A DNA stretch of 64,000 bases from Massilia timonae CCUG 45783 (GCF_000315425.1 NZ_JH992926.1:394505-458504); one strand, 5' to 3'. Counted from the stretch's first letter, positions 44,686 to 54,691 are shown. Notes: generated by a model not told the origin, from the sequence alone. Translations and numbers: made by a program.

Positions 44686-47600
44686 ATGAGACAGTTGAAC
44701 AAGTCGGCCATTGCCGTGGGCGTCGCACATCTGTGCTGCTTGTCCGCGGCTTTTGCTCAGCAAGCAGCGCCAGCGGCGAGCGCGGCTCCCCAGGTGGTCA
44801 CGGTCACCGGCCAGCGCGCCGCCCTCGACAGCGCCCAGCAGCTCAAGAAGAACTCGGACGAAGTGGTCGATTCGATCGTCGCCGAAGACATCGGCAAGCT
44901 GCCCGACAAGTCCATCACCGAAGTGCTGCAGCGCATTCCCGGCGTGACCATCGACCGCACCATGTCGCGCGCCGACCCCGAGCACTTCTCGGTCGAAGGG
45001 TCGGGCGTGTCGATCCGTGGCCTGAGCTGGGTGCGCTCGGAGCTGAACGGCCGCGATTCGTTCTCGTCGACCGGCGGCCGGGCCCTGAATTTCGAGGACG
45101 TGCCGCCCGAGCTGATGGCCGGCGTCGACGTCTACAAGAACCCGTCGGCCGAGCAGATCGAGGGCGGCATCTCGGGCCTGGTCAACCTGCGCACCGCCCT
45201 GCCCTTCGACATCAAGGGCCAGCGCATCTCGGGCAGCATCGAAGGCGCCTACTCCGAGCTCAAGAAAGGCAAGACCCACCCCGCCGGCTCGCTGCTGTAT
45301 TCGAACCGCTGGCAGACCGGCATCGGCGAGATCGGCGCGCTGGTCAATTTCGCCAGTTCGCGCAGCGTGACCCGCACCGACGCCTTCCAGGTCGAGCCGT
45401 ATTATCCGGTCGCCGGCGCCGAGCCGGGCCGCACCGTCTGGATCCCCAAGGGAGCGCAATGGCGCACGCTCGACTTCGACCGCAAGCGCCAGGGCGCCTA
45501 TGGCGCGCTGCAGTGGAAGAAGGACAATACCCTCAAGAGCCACCTGACCTGGTTCCGCTCCAAATACGATATGCGCTGGGACGAGAATGCGCTGTTCTCG
45601 GCCGAGGGCACCCCGACCAACCTGCGCGTGACCAACGGCGTGTATGACGCCAACGGCGCCTTCCTGAGCGGGACCATCACCAACCCGACCGCCGGCAGCA
45701 TCGAGTACGCCAACAATGCGCGCACCGCGACGCGCGACTCGGTCACCACCGACATCGCCTGGAACGTCGAATGGAAGCCCTCCAGCAACTGGACCTTCAC
45801 CTCCGACTTCCAGCACGTGAAGGCGCGCTCGGAAGGCTTCGATTCGACGGTGGCCCTCGGCACCCTGATGCCGGAACTGAACCTCGACGTAACGGGTTCG
45901 CTGCCGCGCATCACGTTCAGCCCGGCGCAGGCCGCGGCGATGAGCGATCCGAATAACTTCTTCTGGGCCTTCTCGCAAGAGCACCTCGACCGCAGCGTGG
46001 CCGAGCAGAAGGCGTGGAAAGGCGACGTCAAGTACGACTTCGACCACCCGGTGCTGCGCGATCTGCGGGTCGGCGTGCGCCTGACCGACCGTGACGCCAA
46101 GACCATCAATTCGAACCCCAACTACCACTGGGTCGGCATCTCGCAGCGCTGGATGATGCCGTGGCAGATCAACAACCTGGCCTACCTGAGCGACCCGCGC
46201 TTCCAGGCGCCGACCACGGTCAACCAGTTCAACAACTTCTTCAACGGCGACGCCAGCGTCCCGGCGATCATCTTCCCGGCGGCATCGGTCACGGCCGGTT
46301 TCCCCGGCAGCTATGCCCAGCTGCACGGCTTCCACGACATCCTGTGCGCGGAGGCAGGCAACAGCTGCACGCCGTGGACGCCGGCCGCCTTCGGCGAAGC
46401 CAACCCATCGGGCGACAACGAGCAGGCGGAAAAGACCAGGGCGATCTATGGCCAGCTCCGCTTTGCCTTCGACGACCTGCGCTTCCCCATCGACGGCAAC
46501 GTCGGGCTGCGCTACGTGAAGACCGAATCCGATTCGTACGGCTACACCGTGTACAACTCGACCTTCATCGTTCCGCCGGGCGGCACCACCGGCCTGCCGG
46601 TGCCGGTGATCGCGCCGTTCGCCGGCCGCGAGGACTATGAGAACAGCTACCACAACTGGCTGCCGAGCCTGAACCTGCGGCTGAAGGCCAGCGACGAGCT
46701 GCAGTTCCGCTTCGCCATCGGCAAGGGCATGTCGCGGCCGAACTTCGACCAGTTGCAGGCCTATACCACCCTGAGCCAGAACGTCAGCAGCACGACCACC
46801 GGCACCGGCGCCGGGCAGGTCACCAACGTCACCTCGGTCGGCCATACCGGCGAGGCGATCGGCAATCCCATGCTGCGTCCGGTCACCTCGCGCAATATCG
46901 ACCTCACCGCAGAATGGTATTTCGCCAAGGCCGGCTCGCTCACCGTCGGCCTGTTCGACAAGCGCCTGCGCGACATCATCATCAAGCAGAGCCGGTCCTA
47001 TCAATTGATCGACTCGGCCGGCCGTGCAATCGATTTCACCGTCGCCACGCCGGTGAACGGCGCGCGCGGCAGCGCCCGCGGGGTCGAAGTCGCCTACCAG
47101 CAGTACTTCGACCGCCTGCCGGGCTGGCTCGCGGGCTTCGGGGTGCAGGCCAACTACACCCACGTCAAGACCAAGCGCGACCTGTACAGCCCGGTGTTCT
47201 CGCCGTGGTGCACGGCCGGCAACAACGCCGCCAACCTCAACCTGAACCTGAACGGTTGCGATACCGACGGCCGCACCTTCGGCGACCTGCCGCTGGAATA
47301 CATGTCGCGCAACTCGTATAACCTGGCGCTGCTGTACGACCGCGGTCCATGGTCGGCGCGCCTGGCGTGGAGCTGGCGTTCCAAGAGCCTGCTGGGCAAC
47401 AACAACAACGGCACCAACGGCACCAATGGCGTCGACACCAATCCGGACAGCCCGACCTTCGGCCAGAACGTGGTGGCCTGGGGCTTGCCGATCTGGGCCG
47501 ACGACTATGGCCAGCTCGACGGCGGCGTCAGCTACAAGTTCAACGACAACTACCGCATCGACTTCCAGGCCCAGAACCTGACCGACGCCAGGTACAAGCA

Positions 47601-47688
47601 GATCATGACCCATCACGTCGGCGACAAGGGCCGCGCGTGGTTCGTGACGGGGCCGCGCTACAGCGTGCGTCTCGGCGTGACGTTCTGA
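44686..47688 (+). CDS. TonB-dependent outer-membrane receptor, sugar type
   Basis: 1000 aa. Signal peptide (HLCCLSAAFA). Plug domain begins VVTVTGQRAALDSAQQLKK and contains IGKLPDKSITEVLQRIPGV. The 22-strand barrel ends in the outer-membrane terminal Phe (YSVRLGVTF). The SIVAEDIGKLPD form is typical of the large oligosaccharide-importing receptors of plant-polysaccharide degraders. Followed by GH3, a regulator and GH39 on the same strand, so it likely imports xylo- or gluco-oligosaccharides. Confidence 0.93.
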   Translation: MRQLNKSAIAVGVAHLCCLSAAFAQQAAPAASAAPQVVTVTGQRAALDSAQQLKKNSDEVVDSIVAEDIGKLPDKSITEVLQRIPGVTIDRTMSRADPEHFSVEGSGVSIRGLSWVRSELNGRDSFSSTGGRALNFEDVPPELMAGVDVYKNPSAEQIEGGISGLVNLRTALPFDIKGQRISGSIEGAYSELKKGKTHPAGSLLYSNRWQTGIGEIGALVNFASSRSVTRTDAFQVEPYYPVAGAEPGRTVWIPKGAQWRTLDFDRKRQGAYGALQWKKDNTLKSHLTWFRSKYDMRWDENALFSAEGTPTNLRVTNGVYDANGAFLSGTITNPTAGSIEYANNARTATRDSVTTDIAWNVEWKPSSNWTFTSDFQHVKARSEGFDSTVALGTLMPELNLDVTGSLPRITFSPAQAAAMSDPNNFFWAFSQEHLDRSVAEQKAWKGDVKYDFDHPVLRDLRVGVRLTDRDAKTINSNPNYHWVGISQRWMMPWQINNLAYLSDPRFQAPTTVNQFNNFFNGDASVPAIIFPAASVTAGFPGSYAQLHGFHDILCAEAGNSCTPWTPAAFGEANPSGDNEQAEKTRAIYGQLRFAFDDLRFPIDGNVGLRYVKTESDSYGYTVYNSTFIVPPGGTTGLPVPVIAPFAGREDYENSYHNWLPSLNLRLKASDELQFRFAIGKGMSRPNFDQLQAYTTLSQNVSSTTTGTGAGQVTNVTSVGHTGEAIGNPMLRPVTSRNIDLTAEWYFAKAGSLTVGLFDKRLRDIIIKQSRSYQLIDSAGRAIDFTVATPVNGARGSARGVEVAYQQYFDRLPGWLAGFGVQANYTHVKTKRDLYSPVFSPWCTAGNNAANLNLNLNGCDTDGRTFGDLPLEYMSRNSYNLALLYDRGPWSARLAWSWRSKSLLGNNNNGTNGTNGVDTNPDSPTFGQNVVAWGLPIWADDYGQLDGGVSYKFNDNYRIDFQAQNLTDARYKQIMTHHVGDKGRAWFVTGPRYSVRLGVTF

Positions 47689-47758
47689 GGTCGCGAACCG
47701 GCCGCGCCTCCGTCCAGGGCGGCGCGGCCATCAAACAAGAATCCAAGGAGACAAGAGT

Positions 47759-49951
47759 ATGCAGCATGCTTTGCCGAACGCCCGCTGGGCGATTGCCCTC
47801 GCCGCCGCCTGCGCCGTCCAGTGCGCGCAAGCGGCCCCCGACGCCGCCCAACAACGCGCAGCAAAGCTGGTGAGCCAGATGACCCTCGACGAGAAGATCG
47901 GCATGGTGTTCGGCCAGTTCGGCACCGAATTCCAGGGCAAGCAGCCGCCGACCGAAGCCCTGGTGCAGTCGGCCGGCTACATCAAGGGCATCGAACGGCT
48001 CGGCATCACGCCGCAGTGGCTGACCGACGCCGGCATCGGCGTCGCCTCGCAGCCGGGCAAGCAGACCCGCGAACGCACCTCGCTGCCGGCCGGGATCGCC
48101 ACCGCCGCCACCTGGAACCCGGCGCTGGCCTTCAAGGGCGCCGCCATGATCGGCAAGGAAGCGCGCCTGTCGGGCTTCAACGTGATGCTGGGCGGAAGCG
48201 TCAACCTGGCGCGCGAGCCGCGCAACGGCCGCAACTTCGAATACACCGGCGAAGACCCGCTGCTGGCCGGGATCATGGCTGGCGAGCAGATTCGCGGCGT
48301 GCAGTCGAACCACGTGATCTCGACCATCAAGCACTATGCCTATAACGACCAGGAGACGGGTCGCAACCACCTGAACGTCAAGATCGACGACGCGGCCGGC
48401 CGCATGTCCGACCTGCTGGCCTTCCAAATCGCCATCGAGCGCGGCAATCCGGGCTCGGTCATGTGCTCGTACAACCGCATTGGCGGCGTGTACGGCTGCG
48501 AGAACGACCACCTGCTGAACAAGGTGCTCAAGCGCGACTGGGGCTACAAGGGCTATGTGATGTCCGACTGGGGCGCCGTGCATTCGACTATTCCCGCAGC
48601 GCTGGCGGGCCTCGACCAGCAGTCCGGCTACCCCTTCGACAAATCGCCCTACTTCGACGGCGCGTTGAAAGAGGCGGTGCAGAACGGCCACGTGCCGGAG
48701 GGGCGCCTGGACGATATGGTGGCACGCATCCTGTGGGCGATGAGCGCGCACGGCGTGATGGACAATCCCGTGAAGGTGCGCGACAAGGAGATCGACTACG
48801 CCGACCACGCCCGCATCTCGCAGGAAGACGCCGAGGAAGGCATCGTCCTGCTCAAGAACGCGGGCAATGTGCTGCCGCTGGCCCCGGGTTCGAGGCGCAT
48901 CGCCATCATCGGTGGCCACGCCAACAAGGGCGTGCTGTCCGGCGGCGGCTCGGCCCAGGTCTATCCGCGCGGCGGCATGGCGGTGCCCAACGAGGGACCG
49001 GCGGCCTGGCCGGGGCCGATGGTCTATCTGCCAGGATCGCCGATGCAGGCCCTGGCCCGCCGCAGCAAGGCGAAGCTCGACTGGCATGACGGCAAGGATG
49101 CGGCTGGCGCCGCGAAAGTCGCCGCCGGCGCCGACGTGGTGCTGGTGTTCGCGACCCAGTGGACCTCGGAGGCGAACGACGTGCCGAATCTGTCGCTGCC
49201 GAACGGGCAGGACGCGCTGATCGCCGCCGTTGCGAAAGCCAATCCGCGCACGGTGGTGGTGCTGCAGACCGGCACCCCGGTGACGATGCCGTGGGTCGAC
49301 CAGGTGGCTGGCGTGGTCCAGGCCTGGTATCCGGGCACGAATGGCGGCGAGGCGATCGCGCGCGTGCTGAGCGGCGAAGTGGATGCCTCGGGACGCCTGC
49401 CGCAGACCTTCCCGCTGGCCGAGAACCAGCTGCCGCGGCCCAGGCTCGATGGCCTCGACCTGCCCAAGGACAGCCGCTTCGACGTCGACTACGACGTCGA
49501 GGGAGCGGCGGTCGGCTACAAATGGTTCGACCTGAAGGGGCACAAACCGCTGTTCGCCTTCGGCCACGGGCTGTCGTACACCAGCTTCACCTACACCAAT
49601 CTGAAGGCCGAGGCGGCGGACGGCGGCATCCAGGTCAGCTTCGACACACTGAACAGCGGCGCGCGCGCCGGCAAGGCGGTGCCGCAGGTGTACGTGTCGA
49701 AGGTCGGCGCCGGCTGGGAGGCGCCGAAACGGCTGGGCGGCTGGGACAAGCTGGCCCTGAACGCCGGCGAGCGTCGCGCCAGCAAGGTGGCGGTCGACCC
49801 GCGCACGCTGGCGGTGTTCGACGCCGCATCGAACCGCTGGAAGATCGCGGCCGGAGAATACCGGGTGATGCTCGCGACGGCGGCCGACGCTCCGGTGCAG
49901 ACGGTGACCGTGCGCCTGCCGGCGCGCGAGTTCGCGGCAGGCGCTCGCTGA
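47759..49951 (+). CDS. GH3 beta-glucosidase/xylosidase, periplasmic
   Basis: 730 aa. Signal peptide ending VQCAQAA. GH3 N-terminal domain with nucleophile Asp in GYVMSDWGAVHST and substrate loop TIKHYAYNDQETGRN. Then the alpha/beta sandwich domain (RRIAIIGGHANKG, VVLQTGTPVTMPWV) and C-terminal fibronectin-like domain (YTNLKAEAADGG). AAGGAG before ATG 47759; 70 bp after the TonB receptor. Splits imported beta-linked oligosaccharides; glucose versus xylose specificity cannot be read here. Confidence 0.93.
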   Translation: MQHALPNARWAIALAAACAVQCAQAAPDAAQQRAAKLVSQMTLDEKIGMVFGQFGTEFQGKQPPTEALVQSAGYIKGIERLGITPQWLTDAGIGVASQPGKQTRERTSLPAGIATAATWNPALAFKGAAMIGKEARLSGFNVMLGGSVNLAREPRNGRNFEYTGEDPLLAGIMAGEQIRGVQSNHVISTIKHYAYNDQETGRNHLNVKIDDAAGRMSDLLAFQIAIERGNPGSVMCSYNRIGGVYGCENDHLLNKVLKRDWGYKGYVMSDWGAVHSTIPAALAGLDQQSGYPFDKSPYFDGALKEAVQNGHVPEGRLDDMVARILWAMSAHGVMDNPVKVRDKEIDYADHARISQEDAEEGIVLLKNAGNVLPLAPGSRRIAIIGGHANKGVLSGGGSAQVYPRGGMAVPNEGPAAWPGPMVYLPGSPMQALARRSKAKLDWHDGKDAAGAAKVAAGADVVLVFATQWTSEANDVPNLSLPNGQDALIAAVAKANPRTVVVLQTGTPVTMPWVDQVAGVVQAWYPGTNGGEAIARVLSGEVDASGRLPQTFPLAENQLPRPRLDGLDLPKDSRFDVDYDVEGAAVGYKWFDLKGHKPLFAFGHGLSYTSFTYTNLKAEAADGGIQVSFDTLNSGARAGKAVPQVYVSKVGAGWEAPKRLGGWDKLALNAGERRASKVAVDPRTLAVFDAASNRWKIAAGEYRVMLATAADAPVQTVTVRLPAREFAAGAR

Positions 49952-49960
49952 CAGTTCGCC

Positions 49961-51256
49961 ATGCATGCCTTCCAACGCCGGGCGCTGCTGGCCCTCCTGG
50001 CGCTGCTCGCGGCTAGCCTGGTGCTGGGCACTGCCTGCTACCGGCGCAGCTTCCTGGACGTCGCGCTGTTGAGCGGCCCGGGCGACGGCCAGGCGGCCTG
50101 GCGCGTCCACCCGGGTGGCGACGCCTCGGCCGGCGGCGCATCGAACGTGCGGGTGCTCGACGACGGCCGGCGTCTGCGCATGGCGCTGAACGTCGCCAGC
50201 GGCACGACCTATCCCTACGCGGAAGCCAACCTGTTCTTCCTTGGACCGAACGGTGAGCCGGCGCACGCCGACCTGACGCGCTTTGCCTCGGTGTCCTTCA
50301 TCGCCACCTGCGCGCCACAGAACACCTTGTCGCTGGTGGCGCCGACCTTTGAGGAGGGCCTGTCCCGGCGCGGCGACCCGGCCAGCTACCGCGCTCCATC
50401 GAGCTTCTTTTCCTGCAACGAGCAAGGCAGCCGGGTCGAACTGGACCTGACGCGCATGGAGACGCCGCAATGGTGGTTCGCCCATGCGGGACTGCCGCTG
50501 TCGCGCCAATCCTACCGCCTGGACCAGGTGCCCAAGCTGGCCATCGGCAGCACCTTCCAGACACCGCGCGACGTGGCGCTGGTGGTCGACGTGAGCAGCC
50601 TGACCCTGCATGGCCGCGACCTGCGCTGGATCATCATGCCCGGCGCGTTTCTTCTGCTCGCCTGGGCCGGCTTCGGCCTGTGGCTGTTCCGCGCCCACGC
50701 GCACGCCCTGCGCCGCGAGCTGCAGGACAAGCTGCAGAAGGACTTGCCGATCGTGGCCTACCAGCAGCTCTCGCTCGAACTCCCGCTCGAGCCGCGCCGC
50801 GACCGCGAAAAGGCGGCCATCCTGCAGGCGATGGCGAGCCGCTATGCCGAGGCCGACCTGGACCTGGACGCCGTGGTGCAGGCGGCCGGCGTCAACCGCA
50901 ACAAGGTCAACGAGATCCTCAAGGCCGAACTGGGCTTCACATTCACCGGCTACCTGAACAAGCTGCGCCTGGCCGAGGCGGCGCGCCTGCTGGCCGAGAA
51001 GGGATCGGCCACGGTCTCCGAGGTCGCCTACACGGTCGGCTACAACAACGCCTCTTACTTCAACAAGCTTTTCAAGGAGGAGTATGGGTGCACGCCGAAG
51101 GCGTTCCGCGCCTCGCTGGCCGGCGCCCCGGGCATGGCGCCTGAACCTGACACGTCCGGCACGATTGCTTCAACTATCCGCATGGCGCATGCCATGGCGG
51201 GTGGCGCACCGTATGCTTGCGCTTCACCAGGCTCACCACGGGAATTCGATCCATGA
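49961..51256 (+). CDS. Membrane-anchored AraC-family regulator
   Basis: 431 aa. TM helix 1 at residues 7-26 (LLALLALLAASLVLGTACY), a periplasmic domain of about 195 residues, TM helix 2 at about 222-245 (IIMPGAFLLLAWAGFGLWLF), then a cytoplasmic AraC DNA-binding domain (VVQAAGVNRNKVNEILK; VSEVAYTVGYNNASYFNKLFKEEYGCTPKAFR). Looks like a one-component transmembrane sensor reading a periplasmic sugar and directly controlling the operon. 9 bp after GH3; its stop overlaps the GH39 ATG. Confidence 0.85.
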   Translation: MHAFQRRALLALLALLAASLVLGTACYRRSFLDVALLSGPGDGQAAWRVHPGGDASAGGASNVRVLDDGRRLRMALNVASGTTYPYAEANLFFLGPNGEPAHADLTRFASVSFIATCAPQNTLSLVAPTFEEGLSRRGDPASYRAPSSFFSCNEQGSRVELDLTRMETPQWWFAHAGLPLSRQSYRLDQVPKLAIGSTFQTPRDVALVVDVSSLTLHGRDLRWIIMPGAFLLLAWAGFGLWLFRAHAHALRRELQDKLQKDLPIVAYQQLSLELPLEPRRDREKAAILQAMASRYAEADLDLDAVVQAAGVNRNKVNEILKAELGFTFTGYLNKLRLAEAARLLAEKGSATVSEVAYTVGYNNASYFNKLFKEEYGCTPKAFRASLAGAPGMAPEPDTSGTIASTIRMAHAMAGGAPYACASPGSPREFDP

Positions 51257-52821
51257 GACACACGCCATTCGCCCGGGCCCTGCTGGCCGCGGCGCTCATT
51301 CTGCCAATCAGCGCGCTCGCGCAGCAGCGCAACATCGACGTCGACGTCACCCAGGTCCAGGGCAAGCTCGACCGCATGTTCAACCTGTCGGTCGGCGCCG
51401 GGCGCGCCAACGAAGGCTTGCGCGCCGACTGGCAGCAGCAGCTGGCCGAGATCCGGCGCGACGCGGGCTTTCGCTACATCCGCTTCCACGGCCTCCTGAC
51501 CGACGACATGGGCGTGTACAAGATCGACGCCCAGGGCAAGGAACAGTACAACTTCCAGTACATCGATGCGTTGTTCGACTACCTGCTCTCGATCGGCATC
51601 AAGCCCTTCGTCGAGCTGGGCTTCATGCCGAATGCCATGGCCAGCGGCGCCAAGACCATCTTCTGGTGGCGCGGCAACGTCACGCCGCCACGCGACTACG
51701 GCCAGTGGGAGCGCCTGATCGAGGCCCTGACGCGGCACTGGACCGAACGCTATGGCAAGGAGGAAGTCGCGAGCTGGTACTTCGAAGTATGGAACGAACC
51801 GAACCTGGACGGCTTCTGGGCCGGCACCCAGGACGAGTACTTCCGGCTGTACGCCCACGCGGCGCGCGCCATCAAGCGTGTCGATTCCTCCTACCGGGTC
51901 GGCGGCCCGGCCACCGCCGGCGCGGCCTGGATTCCCGAAATGATGGCCTATGCCGACAAGAACAAGGTGCCGCTCGACTTCGTCAGTACCCACTCGTATG
52001 GCGTCGGTGAAGGCTACCTGGACGAATTCGGCACCAAGGGCACGGTCCTGAGCCGCGACGAGATGGCGGTGGCCAGCGACGTGCTCAAGAACCGCAGGGA
52101 GATCGCCGCCTCGAGCATGCCGAAGCTCGAGCTGCACTATACCGAATGGAGTTCGTCGTACACCCCGGCCGACCCGACCCACGACAGCTATCACCAGGCC
52201 GCCTACATCCTGAAAAAGCTCAAGCAGAGCAGCGGCGCGGTGCAATCGATGTCGTACTGGGTGTTCACCGATATCTTCGAAGAGCCCGGTCCGCGCTTCG
52301 AGGCCTTCCACGGCGGTTTCGGGCTGATGAACACGCAGGGCATCAAGAAGCCGGCCTATTTCGCCTACCAGTTCCTGAACCAGCTCGGCCACACGGAGCT
52401 CAAGAATGCGGACAAGGATTCCTGGGCGACCGTCGACGACAAAGGCAATGCCCAGGTCCTGCTATGGGACGTGACCCAGACGCTGCCCGACAAGGTCAAC
52501 AACCAGCAGTTCTACATCAAGGACTTGCCGCCGAAGGCCAAGGGCCAGGTCGCCGTGACGCTGCGCGGCCTGAAGCCGGGCGCCTACGCCATGACGGTGT
52601 CGCAGGTCGGCTACAAGCAGAACGACGCCTTCACCGCCTATATCGGCATGGGCTCGCCAAAGCAGTTGACCCGGCAGCAGGTCGCCACGCTCAAGGCGCA
52701 AGCCACCGGCAAGCCGTCGCAGCAGAAGACGGTCACCGTCGGCGCCGATGGCCGCCTGGCCACCAGCCTGCCGCTACGCGAGAACGACGTCTACCTGCTG
52801 CAGTTCGCTCCAGCGAAATGA
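51253..52821 (+). CDS. GH39 beta-xylosidase-like glycosidase
   Basis: 522 aa. Signal peptide (LLAAALILPISALAQ). GH39 TIM barrel with acid/base Glu in WYFEVWNEPNLDGFW and nucleophile Glu in LELHYTEWSSSY. The usual C-terminal beta-sandwich begins near residue 395 (ATVDDKGNAQVLLWDVTQ). Expected to release xylose from xylo-oligosaccharides in the periplasm. ATGA overlap with the AraC-like gene gives translational coupling. Confidence 0.92.
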   Translation: MRHTPFARALLAAALILPISALAQQRNIDVDVTQVQGKLDRMFNLSVGAGRANEGLRADWQQQLAEIRRDAGFRYIRFHGLLTDDMGVYKIDAQGKEQYNFQYIDALFDYLLSIGIKPFVELGFMPNAMASGAKTIFWWRGNVTPPRDYGQWERLIEALTRHWTERYGKEEVASWYFEVWNEPNLDGFWAGTQDEYFRLYAHAARAIKRVDSSYRVGGPATAGAAWIPEMMAYADKNKVPLDFVSTHSYGVGEGYLDEFGTKGTVLSRDEMAVASDVLKNRREIAASSMPKLELHYTEWSSSYTPADPTHDSYHQAAYILKKLKQSSGAVQSMSYWVFTDIFEEPGPRFEAFHGGFGLMNTQGIKKPAYFAYQFLNQLGHTELKNADKDSWATVDDKGNAQVLLWDVTQTLPDKVNNQQFYIKDLPPKAKGQVAVTLRGLKPGAYAMTVSQVGYKQNDAFTAYIGMGSPKQLTRQQVATLKAQATGKPSQQKTVTVGADGRLATSLPLRENDVYLLQFAPAK

Positions 52822-52825
52822 TGGG

Positions 52826-53602
52826 TCAGCCTTTCGCCAGGATGGCGGCGATCGCCGCATCGGCGCGTTTGTAGAACGCCGGCCATTCCTGGTCATAGCT
52901 TGCCCGCGCCTTTTGCGTGAGCGCGCTGCGCGAGGTGAACATGTGCAGCACGCTGCCGTCGCGCTGGACGACGACCTCGGGCGTGACGATCTCTGACTCG
53001 ATGACCTTCTCGCCCGGGTTCTTCACGATCGGCGCGAAACGGTTGGGCACTTCATAGACCTGGACCCGGCCGTCCGCCCCCTGCTTGACGTGGATGATTT
53101 TGGTCTCACCCGGTCCCATCGCGTCGCGCAGCCGCACCACGCCGGCATGCGCCTCGCGCGCGGCGCGGACATCGAAGCCTCTTTGCAGCATGTCGACCAC
53201 GACGCCGAAACCGCCAAGGTATTTCCCGATGGCCGGGTCGATCGGTTGCGGCCGCTGGAGGCCTTGCCACGCCATGCCGAGCATGTCGACGACGGTCGCG
53301 CTATCGAGCCCGGCCGCGACGACGGCCGCCGGCGCCTTCGCCAGGTCGGGCGTGGGAGCGGGAGCGGGAGCGGGAGCGGAAGTGTCGGCCGGCCCGGCGG
53401 GCGCTGTCTGACCGGCCCCGCCAGGCCCGACATCGGGGATGCGCGGGAATGTTTCCGGACCGCCTGCGGTATTGCTTGATGACTGCTCCCCAGGCTTTCC
53501 GCCCGCATTGGCCGTTGACTGCGGCCACCAATCGAATGCTGCGCAACCCGACAGCCCGAGGATCGAGCCGACGAGCATTGTGCGCGCCAAGAGCAATTTC
53601 AT
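52826..53602 (-). CDS. Hypothetical lipoprotein
   Basis: 258 aa. Lipobox SILGLSGC. Residues about 30-95 are Pro/Ala/Gly-rich, including a PAPAPAPTP run. The rest (DMLGMAWQGLQRPQPIDP, then FAPIVKNPGEKVIESEIVTPEVVVQRDGSVLHMF) forms an unrecognised domain. Convergent with GH39, 4 bp between stops. Function unknown. Confidence 0.7.
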   Translation of the reverse strand: MKLLLARTMLVGSILGLSGCAAFDWWPQSTANAGGKPGEQSSSNTAGGPETFPRIPDVGPGGAGQTAPAGPADTSAPAPAPAPTPDLAKAPAAVVAAGLDSATVVDMLGMAWQGLQRPQPIDPAIGKYLGGFGVVVDMLQRGFDVRAAREAHAGVVRLRDAMGPGETKIIHVKQGADGRVQVYEVPNRFAPIVKNPGEKVIESEIVTPEVVVQRDGSVLHMFTSRSALTQKARASYDQEWPAFYKRADAAIAAILAKG

Positions 53603-53805
53603 CGCGACCTCCCTGAATCTGCGTCGATAGAGAGCGTATGATGACGCGCACCGCGGGCGGCTTTTTATATCTATAACAAGCCGCAGACCGGTTAGCCCGT
53701 CCTCGCCGTGAAGCATTGGCGTCGATATACGGCTACGTTAGAATCGTGCAACGCTGCTCGCTCCAATCCAGTGTTCACTGATCACGCAACATTACGGGAA
53801 TCGAT

Positions 53806-54006
53806 ATGGCAAAGAAGGAAGAAGAACTGGACGAAGAAACCTTGGCGTTCATCCAGTGGTGCATCGAAGTGGAAGGTTTCCTGGTCGCCGGCGGCGCCAC
53901 CGTCAAGCAGGCCCAGGATCACATCGAAGAACAGATCGAGTGGTTCACCGACCAGTTCTACGATTCACTGACGCCCGAAGAGGCGGCGAAGGAAGCGCTG
54001 GCCTGA
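53806..54006 (+). CDS. Small conserved acidic protein
   Basis: 66 aa: MAKKEEELDEETLAFIQWCIEVEG, then GATVKQAQDHIEEQIEWFTDQFYDSLTPEEAAKEALA. Helical, acidic, cytoplasmic; resembles small uncharacterised proteins of betaproteobacteria. GGGAATCG lies before ATG 53806. Not assigned to a pathway. Confidence 0.7.
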   Translation: MAKKEEELDEETLAFIQWCIEVEGFLVAGGATVKQAQDHIEEQIEWFTDQFYDSLTPEEAAKEALA

Positions 54007-54013
54007 ACCCGGT

Positions 54014-54649
54014 TCAGCGCGGGTAGGTGAAGCCGGTGCGGATATCCATCGGCGCCAGGCTGTCCCGGGTGCGCACCATCAGGCGCTGCGGCGGCTCCTC
54101 GCCGGCCAGGGCGCCGGGCGCGAACGGCAATCCTTCCGCCTTGCGCACGAGCGCATCGCAACGCTCGTAGACGTTCGGGCAGCCGGTGGCGGCCAGCAGC
54201 GCCTGCACCACCGGCACCTTCCACAGGTCGACGCCCCCGGCGTTGAACTGGCAGACCAGGTAGCCGTCCGGGCCGCCATAGCCCTGCACCACCAGGCCGG
54301 GCAGGCCATCCTTTTCCCCGTCGACCAGCTGGACCAGCGCATCCGGTCCGACCGCGCGCCAGGTGTCAAGCCGCCGTTCGATGGCGGCCTGCACCCGGCG
54401 CTTGATGAGCGCATGGTCGACCGCTTCATCTTCGCGCAAGGTCCAGACGCGGGCCGCGATCTGCGACCTGGCGTTGTAGGCGGCGCGCGCCAGGAAGCGG
54501 CGCGACGACGATTGCACCAGCGCCGTCACGCCGATCTTGTTGCGCTCGTGCGGCTTGCCGTCGACTTTGTCGATCGCGGACTGGTAGATCCAGGGGTCGC
54601 CGGCAAGGATCGCTTGTTCCTTGCCCTGCTTGATGGTGATGATGAGCAT
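54014..54649 (-). CDS. Stand-alone N-terminal part of RlmI-type rRNA methyltransferase
   Basis: 211 aa. Matches the PUA domain (IKQGKEQAILAGDPWIYQSAI) and the EEHEE/linker domain (AAYNARSQIAARVWTLREDE, DALVQLVDGEKDGLPGLVVQGY) of RlmI/RlmK-like class I methyltransferases of about 400 aa. The SAM-binding catalytic domain is missing: the protein ends RTRDSLAPMDIRTGFTYPR and a short gap leads to the convergent small gene. Either a truncated gene or a reduced RNA-binding protein. No remnant of the catalytic half is seen downstream. Confidence 0.75.
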   Translation of the reverse strand: MLIITIKQGKEQAILAGDPWIYQSAIDKVDGKPHERNKIGVTALVQSSSRRFLARAAYNARSQIAARVWTLREDEAVDHALIKRRVQAAIERRLDTWRAVGPDALVQLVDGEKDGLPGLVVQGYGGPDGYLVCQFNAGGVDLWKVPVVQALLAATGCPNVYERCDALVRKAEGLPFAPGALAGEEPPQRLMVRTRDSLAPMDIRTGFTYPR

Positions 54650-54691
54650 GTGCGGCTTTCGTAACGAAGCCCGGCATGATACAGCACCGCC

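Noticed and set aside
53300..53400. Short tandem Pro-Ala codon repeat seen as a possible DNA repeat array
   Set aside because: Simple low-complexity coding repeat in a lipoprotein; no CRISPR-like repeat-spacer structure exists anywhere in the window.
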